From Eudoraea adriatica DSM 19308 (lineage in GTDB: Bacteria > Bacteroidota > Bacteroidia > Flavobacteriales > Flavobacteriaceae): a DNA stretch of 64,000 nt. The stretch lies in assembly GCF_000382125.1 (NCBI RefSeq), contig NZ_KB907547.1, positions 434,001-498,000 on the forward strand. The letters run 5' to 3'. The notes under the pieces were generated by a model that worked only from the letters and a program-made list of their open reading frames with translations, was not told where the DNA came from and did no database searches. Below, piece after piece: positions 36,227 through 46,921 of the stretch. Numbering within the stretch: position 1 is the first letter of the stretch; every line of letters starts with the position of its first letter. The translations under genes were made by a program, and so were the position numbers.

Positions 36227-38638
36227 TCAAAACCGAAAACTTGCTCCTAGAATAAAATTAATTCCTGCAGCTGTAATTCCGGATGAATAAGGACGATACC
36301 TTTGATTGGTTAAATTCTCAACGGCGAATGTCAATTTAAAAGGATCGGCAACTTGATATTGAGACCTAAAATTTAAGGTATACCAGGAGGGTGAATAAGG
36401 GTTTCCATTTGCATCTTTAGCATAGATATAACTTTTATTTATCTCAGAAATCGCCAGGTTTTCAAAAGAAATTTCGCCATTGTAATTCACAAAAAGGTCG
36501 GCTTTCAACTTTTGGTTTCTCCAAATAAGGTGAAAATCACCGAAGGTTGGGGGAGTATGTCTGCCGGGAGTATCATTGCCATTTGCATCCTCTTCGATTC
36601 CCTCAGTGAAAGTTAAATTAGACAGGATTGAGAAATTTTCAGAAAGAAACGCCTGTAAACCAATCTCCAAACCATAAACATATGCATTAGAAGCATTTTG
36701 AATGGCCTGTACATTACTTAATTCCCCATTGTAAATAATTTCATCTTCGCCGTTAAACAGATAATCCCTTCTGACCAGAGCGTCTACCAGATAGGTGTAA
36801 TATGCTGCGCTTTTAAGCACTACCTTATCCTTAAAATTCTTTTGTACTCCAAATTCAGCGTTATAGGCGTATTCCGGTTTTAGATCGGGATTTGGCACTA
36901 CTACTGAACCTGGCTCAGAATCAAACACCTTGCCTATATCATCTATATTTGGGGCCCTAAAACCCGTACCTCCGTTAAGTGTGAACTGCAAGTCGGCTTT
37001 AGGAAACCAGCTAAACCCTATATTTCCTGTAAAAGCCCCATTATTCAGATCTGCATTGTCAAAAGGAAAAGGATAGAAAGTTGTATCAAAATCTGCATTA
37101 ATCCAGACATGGCTATATCGAACGCCGGCCAACCATGTGAAATTTGGTTTAGCTTTGAATTCACTATTCAAATAAGCTGCAAGGGACTGCCAGTCAGAGC
37201 CATCCGGATATCTGGATTGGGCGGGTTCCACAAATCCTGTTTCAATATTGGTTTGGCTCCCAACCGAACCTACTTTATTAAAAATATATTCCGCACCGTA
37301 ATACAATCTTAAATTTCCAATTTTCTTGTTTTCAAAGTCAACATTTAAGGAAAATGCATTTATATTTTCTTTTGTAGTACTGCGAATAGGGTCCTGAAAT
37401 TGCCTTTCATTCCTGCTTTCCTTAAAATTCTGGAATGCTCCGGTAATTCGTAACCCATCATAAAATCTACCCCTGCCTTTATTGGAAACCTGAATGTTTC
37501 CCATAAACCACTTCTGTGGTCCATAAAACCATTCTGCTGAAAGCAATCCGTTTCCACTGCTGTCTGGTCTTATAAGTCTATCGTATCGGGAATAATCTGA
37601 AGTGCCTGATAAAAACAATCCCAAATCATAATTCCAATTATTATTTGGTCGGTAGGCTATTTTTTGCATTAGGTTAATCTGATTATAGCCTGTTGGGATC
37701 TGGTTACGCGGATTTTCATTTTCGATTAATACATCCTCCCCATTTATTCGTTTTACATATTGTTCCCGAAGATAAGAATCAGGACCATGCCGGCCCATTT
37801 TCAGGTCATTAAAGTAATTGTACGAAGCACTGGTTAAGAAAGCCCATTTTTTTAACCCAATATTTATGTTAAAATGCCCTGTATTCTCATCATTCCCGGA
37901 AGCATATCTGTAATTCATGCCCCCGGATATGTCCAAACTATCAACAGTTGAAAATTGCGGGTCATTCGTAATAAAATTCATTACTCCACCTATAGCATCA
38001 CTTCCATATATTACAGACCCGGGTCCAAAAACCACTTCGGTATTCTTAACTGTAAAAGGGTCTATGGATATAATATTCTGAATATTACCTCCCCTAAAAA
38101 TGGCATTATTCATGCGCACTCCATCCACCGACAACACCAACCTGTTTGTTGCAAAACCTCTTATCATAGGACTTCCACCGCCTAACTGACTTTTCTGCAC
38201 AAATATTTTCCCGCTGTTTTGCAGGAGGTCTGCTGAAGTCTGTGGATTTGTAAATGCTATTGCCTGTGCGTTTATGGAAACTATTTTTTGTGGTATATCT
38301 TTCTTTTGTTGTTCCCACTTGGAAACGGACATTACCACTTCATCTAACTGTTCCCTCTTTAAACTAAGATAAACCTTGCCACCTCTTCTTACCAGCAGTT
38401 GCCTGGTGGTTTTTTTAGTTTGATAACTAAGGTGCCTTATTGTAATTCGTTCGTTGGGGTTAAAAACAGATATATCACATTTTCCGTCAAAATCAGAAAG
38501 GGCGGTTTTTGATTTATCATTATTGAAAAGAGCTACATTAATTACGGGCTCCTTTGTTTCTGCATCAAGGATTATTATATCCTGACCAGAAATTAGGTTA
38601 GTAAGCAGAAGTATAATAAGAAAAATTCCCCTTTGCAT
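36227..38638 (-). CDS. TonB-dependent receptor, haem/haemoglobin type
   Basis: 803 aa. Signal peptide (1-18, ending ISGQ), carboxypeptidase-regulatory-like domain (about 20-100), then a plug with GGGSPMIRGFATNRLVLSVD, GVRMNNAIFRGGNIQNI and VVFGPGSVIYGSDAIGG. These segments are typical of the haemoglobin/transferrin/lactoferrin receptor group. The barrel ends FILGASFRF. Ligand assignment rests on plug similarity only. Begins 1 bp after the recO stop on the same strand, so recO and the receptor are likely co-transcribed. Confidence 0.92.
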   Translation of the reverse strand: MQRGIFLIILLLTNLISGQDIIILDAETKEPVINVALFNNDKSKTALSDFDGKCDISVFNPNERITIRHLSYQTKKTTRQLLVRRGGKVYLSLKREQLDEVVMSVSKWEQQKKDIPQKIVSINAQAIAFTNPQTSADLLQNSGKIFVQKSQLGGGSPMIRGFATNRLVLSVDGVRMNNAIFRGGNIQNIISIDPFTVKNTEVVFGPGSVIYGSDAIGGVMNFITNDPQFSTVDSLDISGGMNYRYASGNDENTGHFNINIGLKKWAFLTSASYNYFNDLKMGRHGPDSYLREQYVKRINGEDVLIENENPRNQIPTGYNQINLMQKIAYRPNNNWNYDLGLFLSGTSDYSRYDRLIRPDSSGNGLLSAEWFYGPQKWFMGNIQVSNKGRGRFYDGLRITGAFQNFKESRNERQFQDPIRSTTKENINAFSLNVDFENKKIGNLRLYYGAEYIFNKVGSVGSQTNIETGFVEPAQSRYPDGSDWQSLAAYLNSEFKAKPNFTWLAGVRYSHVWINADFDTTFYPFPFDNADLNNGAFTGNIGFSWFPKADLQFTLNGGTGFRAPNIDDIGKVFDSEPGSVVVPNPDLKPEYAYNAEFGVQKNFKDKVVLKSAAYYTYLVDALVRRDYLFNGEDEIIYNGELSNVQAIQNASNAYVYGLEIGLQAFLSENFSILSNLTFTEGIEEDANGNDTPGRHTPPTFGDFHLIWRNQKLKADLFVNYNGEISFENLAISEINKSYIYAKDANGNPYSPSWYTLNFRSQYQVADPFKLTFAVENLTNQRYRPYSSGITAAGINFILGASFRF

Positions 38639-38639
38639 T

Positions 38640-39359
38640 TTAGCTAAAGACTTCGTTCAAAATAGCGAGCGATCTGGGTTTTTTAAATCCGTGCAAATGT
38701 ACTTCAAAATAGAGTACGAGGGATTTTAATAATTCTTGCCTGGTTTTTTTGCCCATCCTGACTTTGTGGATAGCATCAAATTTTATGCCTAAAAATGCTT
38801 TGAAGTTTTCAAGGGCTTCTCCTTTTAGAACCGGATTAATCCCCGGCATTTCAATAAATGCACCTTCAACCAAATCAAAATACGGATAATTTATATTCGA
38901 TTTAGCCGGATAAAACCCGAGATATTTTGATAAACCCAACATAAAAAACAAATGAAAGTTATTTATATTATGGTGTGTATCCATCCATTGAAGTGATGCT
39001 TCCATAAAGTGGAACAGGTCCTTATTTTGCTCTTCTTCAAAAATGCTGTTGACCAGAATTTCGGACAAAAATAAGATCATTGCATTTTTAGCGATATCTG
39101 TATGAACACTTTGGTAGGGATAATTTACTTTGGCATCAATGAGCCGTTCTAAAGTACCTTTGTTTTTGTGATTCACAACTATTTCCAGTTGCGTTAGGGG
39201 TTGAAAGTAAGCGGTTTTTAATTTCCCCCTTTTTGAGGCTAAAATTCCCTTGAGAAGATATGATTTTAGCCCATCCGAATAAGTAAAGGCTTTAACAATT
39301 AAACTTGTATCTCCATACTTTATGGAAGATAGCACTAAAGCTTTCGTGGAAATTTGCAT
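38640..39359 (-). CDS. recO: DNA repair protein RecO
   Basis: 239 aa recombination mediator of the RecFOR pathway. N-terminal OB fold (about 1-80: STKALVLSSIKYGDTSLIVK, YSDGLKSYLLKGI), then a helical domain with LSKYLGFYPAK. Bacterial RecO often carries a zinc-binding Cys4 in the C-terminal part; no such cysteines occur here, as is usual in flavobacteria. Directly upstream of the haem-type receptor. A minus-strand TATCTTTG at 39387-39380 may be its -7 element. Confidence 0.94.
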   Translation of the reverse strand: MQISTKALVLSSIKYGDTSLIVKAFTYSDGLKSYLLKGILASKRGKLKTAYFQPLTQLEIVVNHKNKGTLERLIDAKVNYPYQSVHTDIAKNAMILFLSEILVNSIFEEEQNKDLFHFMEASLQWMDTHHNINNFHLFFMLGLSKYLGFYPAKSNINYPYFDLVEGAFIEMPGINPVLKGEALENFKAFLGIKFDAIHKVRMGKKTRQELLKSLVLYFEVHLHGFKKPRSLAILNEVFS

Positions 39360-39402
39360 TTATTGCGCTTAGAATAATGCAAAGATAGGTTGATTTAACA
39401 AA

Positions 39403-39469
39403 AAATTAGAAGGGCGGTTTCAGAAATTGAAGCTTTCAAAAAATTGAAGTTCATTCCCTGAAACCGCCC
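39403..39469 (-). terminator. Terminator of gdhA (12-bp perfect stem)
   Basis: GGGCGGTTTCAG (39412-39423) is perfectly complementary to CTGAAACCGCCC (39458-39469). On the minus strand the stem is followed by TTCTAATTTTTTG. The loop of 34 nt contains two near copies of AAATTGAAG and may form a secondary hairpin. It begins 15 bp after the gdhA stop. Confidence 0.8.
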
Positions 39470-39484
39470 ATTATCTGATTAGAA

Positions 39485-40843
<1,359 letters not shown>

Positions 40844-40931
40844 CTATGGTTTTTATTGAATTAAAAATTCAACGGCAAAATTATATCTTTTCTTCAATTT
40901 AAACCTGCTTTTTTTAAAAATATGATAAAAT

Positions 40932-42086
40932 TTACCCGATTGCCTGTTCCAGATCAGAAATAAGATCCCGGGCATCTTCAATTCCCACACTTAGCCTGAT
41001 CAGCGAATCAACTACGCCGCTTTTTTCCCGTTCCTTTTTAGGAATACTTGCGTGAGTCATACTTGCCGGATGGCCCGCCAAACTCTCCACTCCTCCTAAT
41101 GATTCAGCCAATGTAAAAACCTTTAGCTTTTCTACTATTGCAATAGCATCTTTAAAATTACCCCCTTTGGGCACAAAAGATATCATTCCGCCATATGCTT
41201 TCATTTGTTTTGTGGCAACGTCATGATTGGGATGGTTTTTAAAACCAGGCCAATACACCTTTTCAATTTTTGGATGTGCCAGTAAATACTCGGCTATTCT
41301 TTTTCCATTTTCACAATGCCGCTGCATTCTTACATGCAATGTTTTAATTCCCCTTAGCACTAAAAAACTATCCATTGGCCCGCATACGGCTCCACTTGCA
41401 TTTTGAATGAAATACAATTTCTCTGCTAATGCCGCATCCTTCACAACTAAAGCACCAACGACCACATCGCTATGACCCCCAAGATATTTAGTTGCAGAAT
41501 GCATCACTATGTCGGCTCCCAAATCCAGTGGTTGTTGCAAATAAGGAGTTGCAAAAGTATTATCAACCGCCATAAGAATTTTATTGCTTTTGGCCAGCTC
41601 TGAAACTGCTTTAAGATCAATTATATTCATCATCGGATTGGTTGGAGTTTCAACCCAAACTAATTTCGTATTTGAATTAATCAATGCAGCGATCTCCGAT
41701 ACTTCCTGCATACCTACAAAGTGAAATTTGATTCCGTATTTTTCAAAAACCTGTCGGAAAAGACGATAACTCCCACCATAAAGATCATTAGTTGAAATTA
41801 CTTCATCACCTGGCTCTAAAAGTTTAATAACGGCGTCCATTGCTGCTAATCCGCTGGCAAATGCCAATCCGAAATTTCCATTTTCAATACTGGCAAGTGC
41901 ATTTTCCAAGGCGGTCCTTGTTGGGTTGGCGCTACGAGAATATTCAAATCCCATATGCTCCCCCGGACTGGTTTGGGCATAGGTAGATGTTTGATAAATT
42001 GGAGGCATTACGGCACCGTAAGCCTTGTCAGGCTTTTGACCCCCATGAATAACCTTGCTGTTAAATCTTAATTCCTTTTCACTCAT
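40932..42086 (-). CDS. Cystathionine gamma-synthase/lyase family PLP enzyme
   Basis: 384 aa, fold-type I PLP enzyme of the Cys/Met metabolism family. Lys200 in HSATKYLGGHSDVV is the Schiff-base lysine; YSRSANPTR, DLYGGSYRLF and VETPTNPMMNI are also typical. Its C-terminal SLGGVESLAGHPASMTH is shared by gamma-synthases and gamma-lyases, so the reaction direction (cystathionine formation or cleavage) cannot be decided from sequence alone. Own promoter at 42105-42135, divergent from the DUF3298 lipoprotein. Confidence 0.93.
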   Translation of the reverse strand: MSEKELRFNSKVIHGGQKPDKAYGAVMPPIYQTSTYAQTSPGEHMGFEYSRSANPTRTALENALASIENGNFGLAFASGLAAMDAVIKLLEPGDEVISTNDLYGGSYRLFRQVFEKYGIKFHFVGMQEVSEIAALINSNTKLVWVETPTNPMMNIIDLKAVSELAKSNKILMAVDNTFATPYLQQPLDLGADIVMHSATKYLGGHSDVVVGALVVKDAALAEKLYFIQNASGAVCGPMDSFLVLRGIKTLHVRMQRHCENGKRIAEYLLAHPKIEKVYWPGFKNHPNHDVATKQMKAYGGMISFVPKGGNFKDAIAIVEKLKVFTLAESLGGVESLAGHPASMTHASIPKKEREKSGVVDSLIRLSVGIEDARDLISDLEQAIG

Positions 42087-42104
42087 GTTACAAATTTATG
42101 TTCA

Positions 42105-42135
42105 CAAATGTATTGTTATCTTTTGGAGAAACCAA
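42105..42135 (-). promoter_or_regulatory. Promoter of the trans-sulfuration enzyme gene
   Basis: On the minus strand, TTG (42135-42133), 20 bp, TACATTTG (42112-42105): a full match to TTG-N17-23-TAnnTTTG. The start codon is at 42086, giving a short leader of about 12 nt. It interleaves with the opposite promoter at 42123-42151. Confidence 0.6.
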
Positions 42136-42151
42136 TGAATCCTTAGTTTTG
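42123..42151 (+). promoter_or_regulatory. Promoter of the DUF3298 lipoprotein gene
   Basis: TTTTG with TTG at 42123-42125, 18 bp, TAGTTTTG at 42144-42151; ATG is at 42174. Matches the Bacteroidota consensus. Its -33 element lies within the opposing promoter, so the two may compete. Confidence 0.6.
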
Positions 42152-42173
42152 CAAAAGATCCTAATTCTACTCA

Positions 42174-42908
42174 ATGAAACAACTTGTCCCCTGTCTTTTT
42201 CTACTGTTCTTAATTACCGGCTGTCAGGACAATCGTAATGTCACATTTGAAGCTCTAAGTCTTGAGAATACTAAATGTAAAGAATGCCCGGAGGTTTCCA
42301 TTGCTATTCCAGAAGCATTGGGCAAAAATAAACTTGCCAAATCTATTAATCTGACTTTGCAGGAAGAAGTTATTTCCAAATTAACTTTTGATGATGAAAT
42401 AAATGCTGAAACCATGCAGCAGGCAATTGAATCATTCACAAATGGCTATTTTGAATTAAAAAAAATCTATCCCGATGAAACAATCGGATGGAAGGCCACA
42501 ATAAATGGAAGGGTAACCTATGAAGATAATAACCTTATAACCATTGAACTTCGGTCTTATTTGTTTACTGGTGGCGCCCATGGTTACGGATCGACAAACT
42601 ATTTAAATTTTAATAAAAAAAGAGGCAGGGAAATTGACCCCTGGGAGTTGTTTGAAGACAGGGAGGGATTTCAGGAGTATGCAGAAACGCAATTTAGGTT
42701 ACAGCAAAATATCCCCGTAAATAAGTCTATAAACAGCACAGGATTTATGTTTGAGAAAGACCTTTTTTATCTGCCCGAAAATATCGGATTTACGGAGAAA
42801 GGGCTTAAACTTTTGTATAATCAATATGAAGTGGCGTCGTATGCCGATGGCCCAATAGAACTGACCCTGCCTTATAAGGATATCCAAAAATTTTTATCTG
42901 GAAAATAA
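42174..42908 (+). CDS. DUF3298/DUF4163 lipoprotein
   Basis: 244 aa. The signal peptide ends FLITGC, with lipidated Cys17. The mature part shows a DUF4163-like segment (about 35-120) and a DUF3298 segment (about 120-240) containing SYLFTGGAHGYGSTNYLNF and GLKLLYNQYEVASYADGPIE, as in RsiV/PdaC-type proteins. Such domains occur in lysozyme-binding anti-sigma factors, but no sigma-factor gene or membrane helix is here, so the role is open. Convergent with DinB, 4 bp apart. Confidence 0.92.
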   Translation: MKQLVPCLFLLFLITGCQDNRNVTFEALSLENTKCKECPEVSIAIPEALGKNKLAKSINLTLQEEVISKLTFDDEINAETMQQAIESFTNGYFELKKIYPDETIGWKATINGRVTYEDNNLITIELRSYLFTGGAHGYGSTNYLNFNKKRGREIDPWELFEDREGFQEYAETQFRLQQNIPVNKSINSTGFMFEKDLFYLPENIGFTEKGLKLLYNQYEVASYADGPIELTLPYKDIQKFLSGK

Positions 42909-42912
42909 AAAC

Positions 42913-43386
42913 CTAGAACGCCTCCTCCTTTAATAGTATTTTATCCAGTGAAAGTATTACTCCAAGATGTAATCCTTCATGATATAGATTGAAGGCTAAG
43001 GCGTCTTCAACATTTCGCAATATGACCCTGGTGCTGGTGGTATATTCATTATACGCCTTGAAAACTCCATTCTCATAATCTTCCTGTGCCCATTCCGCCG
43101 TAGAAAGCAAAAAGCCACCAATATGATCTATCTCCTCATCTGTTGGAGGTATATCGGGCAAGGTTCCTTTTTTGAATTTTTGGATCAAAGAATCATCAAT
43201 ACGCGGAGTTAGATTACTAAATTTGTAAACAAGTATTTGCTGGGTAACAACAACATGGGCTATATTCCACCAAATATTATTGCGATAGCCTTCCGGAATT
43301 TCAAATAGAAGATTATGGGGAGTTCGCTTTAATATTTTGTACAGTATCTTCCTGTTTTGAATTGTGATGTCAAATATTTTTTCCAA
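42913..43386 (-). CDS. DinB-family protein
   Basis: 157 aa four-helix protein starting at TTG 43386; no Met follows within the conserved N-terminal region. Putative metal-binding histidines of the DinB/YfiT fold are in WWNIAHVVVTQQ and in LYHEGLHLGVIL. Family members include thiol S-transferases and many of unknown role. Single gene, divergent from the arsenate-reductase-like gene with 114 bp between starts. Confidence 0.9.
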   Translation of the reverse strand: MEKIFDITIQNRKILYKILKRTPHNLLFEIPEGYRNNIWWNIAHVVVTQQILVYKFSNLTPRIDDSLIQKFKKGTLPDIPPTDEEIDHIGGFLLSTAEWAQEDYENGVFKAYNEYTTSTRVILRNVEDALAFNLYHEGLHLGVILSLDKILLKEEAF

Positions 43387-43500
43387 TGTCTTCTAATTTT
43401 CCGATTAATAATAATGCTTTTACCATGAATAAAAATAACATAAACATCTAGAAATATTTAAGGGTGGTTATTATAATTTTAATTTCGATAAAAACTTGTC

Positions 43501-43854
43501 ATGAAAAAAATTTATTATTTGAGTACTTGCGATACCTGCAAGCGTATTTTAAATGAATTAAAGCCTCTTAATGATATTGAAATCCAGGATATTAAATCTG
43601 AACCAATTACTGTTGAACAATTAAAGGAAATGAGAAATCTGGCAGGCAGTTATGAAGCCTTATTCAGTAAAAGGGCACGCCTGTATAATGAGCGTAAATT
43701 AAAAGACCAACGACTTGAAGAAAAGGATTATGAGGCACTGCTATTGGAGCATTACACATTCTTGAAAAGACCTGTTATTTTGGTAAACAATCAAATATTC
43801 ATAGGGAATAGCAAAAAAGTAGTTGCTTCTGCCAAAGAAATCATTCATACTTGA
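43501..43854 (+). CDS. ArsC/Spx-family thioredoxin-fold protein
   Basis: 117 aa. Starts MKKIYYLSTCDTCKRIL, with a CxxC at Cys10/Cys13 as in Spx/YffB-type members; the C-terminal FLKRPVILVNNQIFIGNS segment is diagnostic of the ArsC family (RP, substrate loop). Could be an arsenate reductase-like protein or a redox-active relative; no other arsenic genes are nearby. Its stop TGA overlaps the TTG start of the EamA transporter (TTGA), implying translational coupling. Confidence 0.92.
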   Translation: MKKIYYLSTCDTCKRILNELKPLNDIEIQDIKSEPITVEQLKEMRNLAGSYEALFSKRARLYNERKLKDQRLEEKDYEALLLEHYTFLKRPVILVNNQIFIGNSKKVVASAKEIIHT

Positions 43855-44753
43855 GTAAGCGAACTCTTGCCATATTATCCGCCCTGGGCGCTACAACAAT
43901 TTATGGATTAAACCATACCATTGCAAAAGGTGTGATGCCTTTGTACATTAAACCTTTTGGTTTTATAATGCTTAGAGTCTTAGGGGCTTCTATTTTGTTT
44001 TGGAGTATTTCCTTTATGGGACCGAAAGAAAAGATTGAATCTAAGGACTGGGGGCGGGTATTGCTGTGCTCACTTTTTGGCATGGCAATTAATATGCTCG
44101 CGTTTTTTAAAGGCCTGGATTTGTCAACGCCGATAAACAGTGCTGTTCTTGTAACAACCACTCCTATCATTGTGGTTATTTTGTCTTTTTTCTTAATTAA
44201 AGAAAAAATCAGGATGCTTAAAATTGCCGGTATACTGATTGGCCTTTCAGGGGCTCTTATCCTTGTGCTTTACGGTAATGAAATCAGACAGGATGCATCA
44301 AATATCCCTTTGGGCAATTCTCTCTTTCTATTGAATTCCCTGTTCTTTGGTCTTTATCTTATTCTTGTAAAAAAACTTCTTGAAAAATACCACCCTTTAA
44401 CTCTTTTAAAGTGGATGTTCCTGATTGGCATTCTGTTTAATTTGCCGGTTGCACTTACTGAGTTTTTAGAGGTGTCGTGGTTTTCGCTGCCATTTGACGC
44501 TATTTGGAAAATGGCATTTGTGGTTATAGGAACTACTTTTTGCGCTTATTTGTTTAATGTTTTTGCTTTAACCCAATTAAAAGCCTCTACCGTTAGTGCC
44601 TTTGTTTATGTGCAGCCGGTAATTGGGATTCTTTTTGCTGTAATTAGTGGCAGAGATAACCTCACAACCGTTAAAATAGCAGCCGCCTGCCTGGTGATGC
44701 TGGGAGTTTATCTTGTCAGCAAAAAACCAAAACCGGGTAAAATAGCAGACTAA
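43851..44753 (+). CDS. EamA/DMT-superfamily transporter
   Basis: 300 aa inner-membrane protein with about ten helices in two EamA repeats (about 1-145 and 150-290). RTLAILSALGATTIYGLNHT and VLVTTTPIIVVILSFFLIKE are typical of the first repeat, and SAFVYVQPVIGILFAVISG of the second. Drug/metabolite exporter family; substrate unknown. Start TTG 43851 overlaps the previous stop, and no earlier alternative exists. Likely an operon with the ArsC-like gene. Confidence 0.92.
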   Translation: MSKRTLAILSALGATTIYGLNHTIAKGVMPLYIKPFGFIMLRVLGASILFWSISFMGPKEKIESKDWGRVLLCSLFGMAINMLAFFKGLDLSTPINSAVLVTTTPIIVVILSFFLIKEKIRMLKIAGILIGLSGALILVLYGNEIRQDASNIPLGNSLFLLNSLFFGLYLILVKKLLEKYHPLTLLKWMFLIGILFNLPVALTEFLEVSWFSLPFDAIWKMAFVVIGTTFCAYLFNVFALTQLKASTVSAFVYVQPVIGILFAVISGRDNLTTVKIAAACLVMLGVYLVSKKPKPGKIAD

Positions 44754-44906
44754 ATAGCTCTGACTAAAGGTTTAACCACAAAATCATTACTTTCAGTACT
44801 ATTTTGGGCCTCCAATATCCTGGTTATAGAACATTTTAACTTCTATGCCTCTTCATATATTCACAAACAAAATTTATCCCTATTTTTAAACTCACAAAAA
44901 ACAACT

Positions 44907-45881
44907 ATGTCCAACAAACCGTCATTTATCAAAGAACTTTCGTTGCCTGCCATTGCAGCGCCCATGTTTCTAATCTCCGGTCCTAAATTAGTTATTGAAT
45001 GTTGCAAAAATGGTATTATAGGAACTTTTCCTGCCCTTAACCAAAGAACAAGTGAAGGATTTGAAGAATGGCTTGTTCAAATTAAAACCGAGTTGGATGT
45101 TTTTGAAGAACAAACCGGGACAAAAGCAGCACCCTTTGGCGTAAATTTAATTGTTCATCCCACAAATCCAAGGCTGGAAGCAGATCTGAAATTATGTATT
45201 AAACATAAAGTCCCTGTCATTATAACCTCTTTGGGGGCAGTATCACAGGTAGTTGATGCTGTACACAGCTATGGCGGACTCGTTTTTCACGATATAATTA
45301 AAAAAAGACATGCAGAAAAGGCCTCAGAGGCTGGCGTAGATGGATTAATATTAGTTGCTGCAGGAGCTGGTGGTCATGCAGGAACGATTAACCCTATGAC
45401 CCTTGTGGCAGAAGTTAAAAAGTTCTATGACAAAACCATTATCCTTTCAGGATGTATTAGTACCGGCAGAGACATTGCATCTGCCCTGCAAATGGGCGCA
45501 GATTTGGCTTATATGGGTACTCGGTTTATTAACACCCTGGAAAGTAAAGCGCCGGAAGAATACCGGCAGATGATTATAAAGGCAGGTGCCAGTGATATAA
45601 CCTATACTGCGGCCATTTCCGGAGTACATGCCAATTTTCTGGGAGCAAGTCTTGCCGCTGCCGGAATTACAGAAGAAGACCTGAAAAAGGATGTTAAAGT
45701 TGACTTTGGGAAAGAATTGGATACGGAAGCCAAGGCCTGGAAGACAATTTGGTCTGCCGGTCAGGGATCGGCAACAATAGATAATGTGCTTTCTGTGGCC
45801 GAGCTGGTTTCAAAACTTAAATCTGAATTTAAGGCAGCAATAGAAGAGCAAATTACCTTGTTGGAATATTATCCAAAATAA
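44907..45881 (+). CDS. Nitronate monooxygenase family protein
   Basis: 324 aa FMN TIM-barrel enzyme. The LPAIAAPMFLISGPKLVIEC start, the GVNLIVHPTNPR strand, VDGLILVAAGAGGHAGTINP (glycine-rich FMN phosphate loop with His) and QMGADLAYMGTRFINTLES are characteristic. Oxidises toxic alkyl nitronates in known members; enoyl-reductase relatives (FabK) share the fold, so the substrate is not certain. First of a plus-strand series with bestrophin, YheT hydrolase and cytochrome c. Confidence 0.93.
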   Translation: MSNKPSFIKELSLPAIAAPMFLISGPKLVIECCKNGIIGTFPALNQRTSEGFEEWLVQIKTELDVFEEQTGTKAAPFGVNLIVHPTNPRLEADLKLCIKHKVPVIITSLGAVSQVVDAVHSYGGLVFHDIIKKRHAEKASEAGVDGLILVAAGAGGHAGTINPMTLVAEVKKFYDKTIILSGCISTGRDIASALQMGADLAYMGTRFINTLESKAPEEYRQMIIKAGASDITYTAAISGVHANFLGASLAAAGITEEDLKKDVKVDFGKELDTEAKAWKTIWSAGQGSATIDNVLSVAELVSKLKSEFKAAIEEQITLLEYYPK

Positions 45882-45904
45882 TAATTAAAGTAATCATCTG
45901 ATAT

Positions 45905-46921
45905 ATGTACGTAAAAAGGAACATTGGCTGGGGAGTGATCCTTAGATACGCATGGAAAAACCTCATCTTTTTTAGCCTTTATGCAAGTTTAATATTTTAT
46001 GCATATCATTTCCTGGGATGGGATTTTATTGATATCCCGTTTCAGCCTATAAGTGTCATTGGTATTGCGGTTGCTTTTTATATTGGTTTCAAGAACTCTC
46101 AAAGCTATGATCGTTTTTGGGAGGGTCGAAAAATTTGGGGAGGCATAGTAAATTACAGCAGAACCTGGGGTATACAGGTGTTAAGTTTTGTGCGTACCGA
46201 GGACATAGCATACAACAAAAAGATACAGGCGCAATTGATTTACAGGCATATAGGGTGGATAAATGCCCTTAGGGTGCAACTCAGACAGCCAAAACCCTGG
46301 TCCTTAAAAGAAGACAGATCAGTAGAAAGAATGTATGAGAAACATGGAGAACGAAATCCGTCCTGTAACGAGGCTTTTAAGTACGTGGATAAAAGAGAAT
46401 TTACTGATCTCAAAAAAAGAGTTAATCCGGCTACCCATTTAATTAAAAACCAGGCGATGGATATTGTAATGCTAAAAGAAAAAGAAATCATTGATGGTTT
46501 TCAGGAAGATCAGATGCAATCTGTTTTAGAGGAGTTTTATAATCTTCAGGGTAAAAGTGAACGAATAAAGAACACTCCTTTTCCCAGACAATATGGCTAT
46601 TTTTCCAGGGTTTTTACCTGGATATTTATTTTGATTTTACCTTTTGGTCTGATCGACGTTTTTGAAGATGATACTTTAATGACAATCGACTCTATGAAAG
46701 CGTGGTACGTATTTTTGATGATTCCATTTTCTGTTCTCATATCATGGATCTTTATTACTATGGAGAAAGTAGGTGATAATAGTGAAGATCCTTTTGAAGG
46801 ACGTATTAATGATGTGCCTATGACAGCCTTATGCCGCACAATTGAAATAGATTTAAGAGATATGCTGGATGAGGAAAACCTTCCTGGGCCTGTTGCGCCT
46901 AAGGACCATGTTCTATATTAA
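45905..46921 (+). CDS. Bestrophin-family ion channel
   Basis: 338 aa. Homologous to bacterial bestrophin/RFP-TM proteins: helices at about 14-35 and 40-62, then FYIGFKNSQSYDRFWEGRKIWG, the most conserved segment of the family, and a second helix pair at about 232-290. Bacterial bestrophins form pentameric channels, mostly for monovalent cations. The stop overlaps the start of the next gene (TAATG), so the hydrolase is translationally coupled to it. Confidence 0.93.
   Translation: MYVKRNIGWGVILRYAWKNLIFFSLYASLIFYAYHFLGWDFIDIPFQPISVIGIAVAFYIGFKNSQSYDRFWEGRKIWGGIVNYSRTWGIQVLSFVRTEDIAYNKKIQAQLIYRHIGWINALRVQLRQPKPWSLKEDRSVERMYEKHGERNPSCNEAFKYVDKREFTDLKKRVNPATHLIKNQAMDIVMLKEKEIIDGFQEDQMQSVLEEFYNLQGKSERIKNTPFPRQYGYFSRVFTWIFILILPFGLIDVFEDDTLMTIDSMKAWYVFLMIPFSVLISWIFITMEKVGDNSEDPFEGRINDVPMTALCRTIEIDLRDMLDEENLPGPVAPKDHVLY

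Noticed and set aside
43501-43854. Part of an arsenic resistance operon
   Set aside because: No ArsR, ArsB or Acr3 gene is nearby; the CxxC form fits Spx/YffB relatives as well.
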